From Pleurotus ostreatus/Saccharomyces cerevisiae fusant (taxonomy: Eukaryota; Opisthokonta): DNA of 20,157 nt. Positions within the stretch are counted from its first letter, which is position 1; each line of letters opens with the position of its first letter. The stretch is from assembly GCA_024196135.1 (NCBI GenBank), contig JAMQCK010000547.1:1-20157 (forward strand), read 5' to 3'. Positions 17,933 through 20,157 of this stretch are shown here, piece by piece. Below the pieces are notes generated by a model that ran no database searches, was not told where the DNA came from, and saw nothing but the letters and a program-made list of their open reading frames with translations. Both the position numbers and the translations under genes were made by a program.

Positions 17933-18904
17933 ATGCACCCTCCCTCGACGTTCTCGTACACCGCGCCACCAGTCCCCTATGAGCCCCAGCCACTCACAGC
18001 ATTCATCCCATCCTCTTCCTTGTCCTTCGGCGAGATCATGCAACACCTCGAGAGCCACCAGCTGTCCTTACAGTACTTCGAAGCGAGTCAAACTCTCGAT
18101 CCCGAAGGACCTCAAGCCGGCGCCGAAGTGGCGATGCTCATCAGCAAATCTCTGCAGCAAGGCACCCACATCATCCAACCCTCCATGCTTACGACGCTCG
18201 TTCTCCGAGAGCTCTCTTCCCTGGCGCTCAACGCGCTCGCAGTTAGCGTATCCCTTCCCCGCCTGCAACTCCTCTACATATCCCGCAAGCGACGATTCGG
18301 CGAAACAGTGGCGGACGTTCATCTGGACCGCTTTCTGGGACCCATGCGCGAGACGCTGAAAGTCATCACGCTGGATGGCGTGGAGATGGTCCCGGAGAAA
18401 GGGCTGCATGCGCTGTCCATGTGCCAGGGCCTGGAGGGGCTGACCTTGAAGCTCCCGAGCGACTTCTTGCCTTGGCTGCTGTATCTCTTGTGCTCCGGGC
18501 ATCTGCCATCGCTGGCGCAACTGGGAATGGCGCTGCAGCTGTCGGACAAGATGGACAGCGCAAGAGTCGACGCACTGTTGGACCTGATGTACGGCCGACC
18601 CCTTCTGCGCCAGGTCGATCTGAGCGTGTGGCGCATGCCCACGGACCTGCACCCGCTGACGACGGACAAGATCAGGAACTTGATGCAGACCGGCAGACTG
18701 GACATTCACGAACTGTACTCGACGGATCCGAGCCTACAAGGCAACGTATGCGACCTGGAGGTGGCGGCAGCGGCGGCTGCAGAAGTGACGCCTGCGAGCC
18801 CAGCCAAGCGAAGCCGGAAGCCTCCTTCGAGAGCAAAACCAGATAGCCGTCAAGCTCAGAGCCCCGGCTCTCGCAAGCGTCACCCGAGGGCCTTTCAGGC
18901 GTAA
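17933..18904 (+). CDS. Unknown protein with LRR-like leucine spacing and basic tail
   Basis: Single exon, 323 aa. I do not recognise the family. The open frame continues upstream to 17753, but the TATA box at 17860 and the leader-like ACCGCAAAT before the ATG at 17933 favour this start. Residues about 1-35 are Pro/Ser/Tyr-rich. The middle (about 80-260) alternates leucine-rich helices and strands (LVLRELSSLALNALAVS, LEGLTLKLPSDFLPWLLYLL, LLRQVDLSVWRMP), as in the degenerate leucine-rich repeats of many basidiomycete F-box/LRR proteins, but no clear F-box is seen at the N terminus. After an alanine run (about 277-283) the last 30 residues are basic (AKRSRKPPSRAK, SRKRHPRAF), which could be a nuclear localisation signal. 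No transmembrane segment or signal peptide. Confidence 0.7.
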   Translation: MHPPSTFSYTAPPVPYEPQPLTAFIPSSSLSFGEIMQHLESHQLSLQYFEASQTLDPEGPQAGAEVAMLISKSLQQGTHIIQPSMLTTLVLRELSSLALNALAVSVSLPRLQLLYISRKRRFGETVADVHLDRFLGPMRETLKVITLDGVEMVPEKGLHALSMCQGLEGLTLKLPSDFLPWLLYLLCSGHLPSLAQLGMALQLSDKMDSARVDALLDLMYGRPLLRQVDLSVWRMPTDLHPLTTDKIRNLMQTGRLDIHELYSTDPSLQGNVCDLEVAAAAAAEVTPASPAKRSRKPPSRAKPDSRQAQSPGSRKRHPRAFQA

Positions 18905-19116
18905 AGCATGGAATTCCGACTGCAACGGCATAGACTTCAGTCGTGACTTTCGCTGACCTTCATTGACCGGCACTCCCGGAGAATGCTTGGAGAATGATTC
19001 CATAGATTATGATAGAGGTATACTAGTTCCGGGCTCGTTTGTAGTCTGTAATGTGTCGAGTCAGCTGTCTATGATATTTATGACCAAATTATACACACCA
19101 TTATACGCGTCCTGGT
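18905..19116. other. Short convergent intergenic region
   Basis: 212 bp between two gene ends that face each other. The stretch around 19000-19110 is AT-richer, as expected for 3' UTR and polyadenylation sequence of both genes. Nothing else is visible. Confidence 0.6.
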
Positions 19117-19911
19117 CTACATTTCCTCGAGTCCGTCCATCATGAGACCCTCTGTCGCGGCCAGTAGCCTACGCCATCGCCCATCATGCCATTCGGATAC
19201 CTTTGACCAGTCTTCAGCGCTGGCCTTGCTCAGCCACTTGAGCGAAGCCGCGACGACGAGGTCAGAATAAGACAGGATATCTCCGGCGAGGAACGTAGCG
19301 TCGACCCCATTCGCCTGCATACAGGTCTGCACCCATGCGTAAGTCTCCTTCGCTTGGGCCCTCGTCTCGTCGCAACACCGCTCGAGCGACATATTGGAGG
19401 CGACCTCCACCCCGTGCGCATGCTCGAGAAACTCCCTCGTGCGATCGTCGAAAGCCGCGAACGACTTCCGTCGTAAGGGCTTCGCGATGGAGCTGAGGAA
19501 GATGCAGTGGAAGCTATCTTGGAAGGCCTTCTGAAGGCCGACGTCGCGGTGAGGGAAGAGTAGCGGCGTGTCTGGGTAGACCTCGTCGAGGTAGACGGCG
19601 ATTTTGAACGAGTCGGAGATGCAGCGGCCAGTATTCGGGTCCTGTATGACGGGGAGAGAGTATTGGTCGCTTGCGTTGGGTGATTTGTTTGTTGGCGGTG
19701 CACCGATGCGGCGGCAGACGTCTGGGATATCCGGGATTTCGACCCAGATGGTGTGGAAGGGTAGGCGCTTGTAGCCGAGTGCATATCTACCATGAGCAAA
19801 GGTGAGTGTCAGCAGGAGTAGGGGGTTTCAGATGACTGACCTTGCCCTCCACGTCGTTGAGGAGTATGCACCGACCTTGGATTGGATGTCGTAGAGTATG
19901 ATTTCCTGCAT
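19117..19911 (-). CDS. Glutathione S-transferase (fungal etherase/FuA-like)
   Basis: Two exons (19911-19841, 19786-19117) give 246 aa. The N-terminal thioredoxin-fold domain begins MQEIILYDIQSK, then YSSTTWRARYALGYKRLPFHTIWVE (about 16-40; Ser17 or Ser18 is the candidate catalytic serine), the cis-proline in YSLPV (Pro69) and the glutathione-binding DS (about 82-83) in SDSFKIAVYLDEVYPDTPLLF. PDIPDVCRRIGA is the signature of a basidiomycete GST group related to bacterial beta-etherases (GSTFuA type). The C-terminal half is helical, including FLAGDILSYSDLVVAASLKWL. Likely role: conjugating glutathione to wood-extractive or lignin-derived aromatics, or stress response; cytosolic. The intron join AG/A restores Arg-Tyr-Ala. 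Whether the first residues are complete is moderately sure; no longer in-frame N terminus is evident. Confidence 0.9.
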
Positions 19912-20157
19912 GATTGTGATGAGGGCGGTCAGGAATGCGCGACGCGCTTGTTCTTTCTATATGTCTGTGAGCGGTAGAAGGAAGGGCGCGGTCGTCGGGA
20001 ACGTGGTGGTGGCTCCATCGGGATTGCCGGTCGTCGTCGGGCTTTGTCAAAGCATGACTATACTGTACCGTGATGCGCGTCTGACACGAAGAGGCTGAGT
20101 GACTTCGGCAGTTGTAAGAGAGGTACTCCCGAGAGGACACAATGCGTATGATATTCC
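19912..20157. other. Right edge: upstream region of the GST gene
   Basis: 246 bp holding the GST leader and part of its promoter, cut by the window end. No TATA box or gene is evident. Confidence 0.5.

Noticed and set aside
1..20157. Biosynthetic gene cluster or linked multigene system
   Set aside because: The genes are mixed in strand and function, mostly housekeeping, with no core synthase, tailoring enzymes or cluster regulator.

Overview
The window looks like nuclear DNA of a filamentous basidiomycete, most likely an Agaricomycete. The coding genes are GC-rich and cut by many short introns, mostly about 48-60 nt with GT..AG ends. The tRNA-Tyr gene carries the short intron typical of eukaryotes, and the proteins (fungal CTP synthase, small thaumatin-like protein, basidiomycete-type GST, PCL-like cyclin) fit that group. 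The species cannot be fixed from sequence alone.

Layout from left to right. (1) 1-965: no gene; a degenerate GGGG-rich tandem repeat at about 364-473. (2) 966-2382, minus: an eight-exon YeeE/YedE (sulfur transport, DUF6691-like) membrane protein whose first coding exon is only the ATG. (3) 3473-5797, minus: complete ten-exon CTP synthase. (4) 6164-8535, minus: mitochondrial MSS116-like DEAD-box RNA helicase with an N-terminal presequence and an RGG-like tail. (5) 8644-9113: a 454-bp non-autonomous transposon (MITE) with about 35-bp terminal inverted repeats and a perfect 8-bp target-site duplication, 116 bp upstream of the helicase start codon. (6) 9268-9353, minus: tRNA-Tyr(GUA) with a 13-nt intron. 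(7) 10167-10882, plus: secreted small thaumatin-like protein with a TATA box. (8) 11605-13227, minus: mitochondrial NADP-dependent isocitrate dehydrogenase. (9) 14139-14584, plus: BolA-family protein (Fra2/BOL2-like). (10) 15711-17220, plus: PCL-like G1 cyclin with a long acidic, repeat-containing tail. (11) 17933-18904, plus: intronless unknown protein with LRR-like leucine spacing and a basic tail. (12) 19117-19911, minus: glutathione S-transferase.

The genes are individually regulated housekeeping and accessory genes, not a cluster or operon. Loose themes are nucleotide and redox metabolism (CTP synthase, NADPH from isocitrate dehydrogenase, GST), sulfur and iron handling (YeeE/YedE, BolA) and mitochondrial gene expression (helicase).

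Exon models were assembled by hand from splice consensus, reading phase and family conservation. In each spliced model the summed exon length is a multiple of three and the frame is open. The least ordinary items are the MITE with its internal repeated motif, the ATG-only exon of the YeeE/YedE gene, and two stop-free introns whose length is a multiple of three (isocitrate dehydrogenase and BolA). I saw no previously undescribed multigene system.
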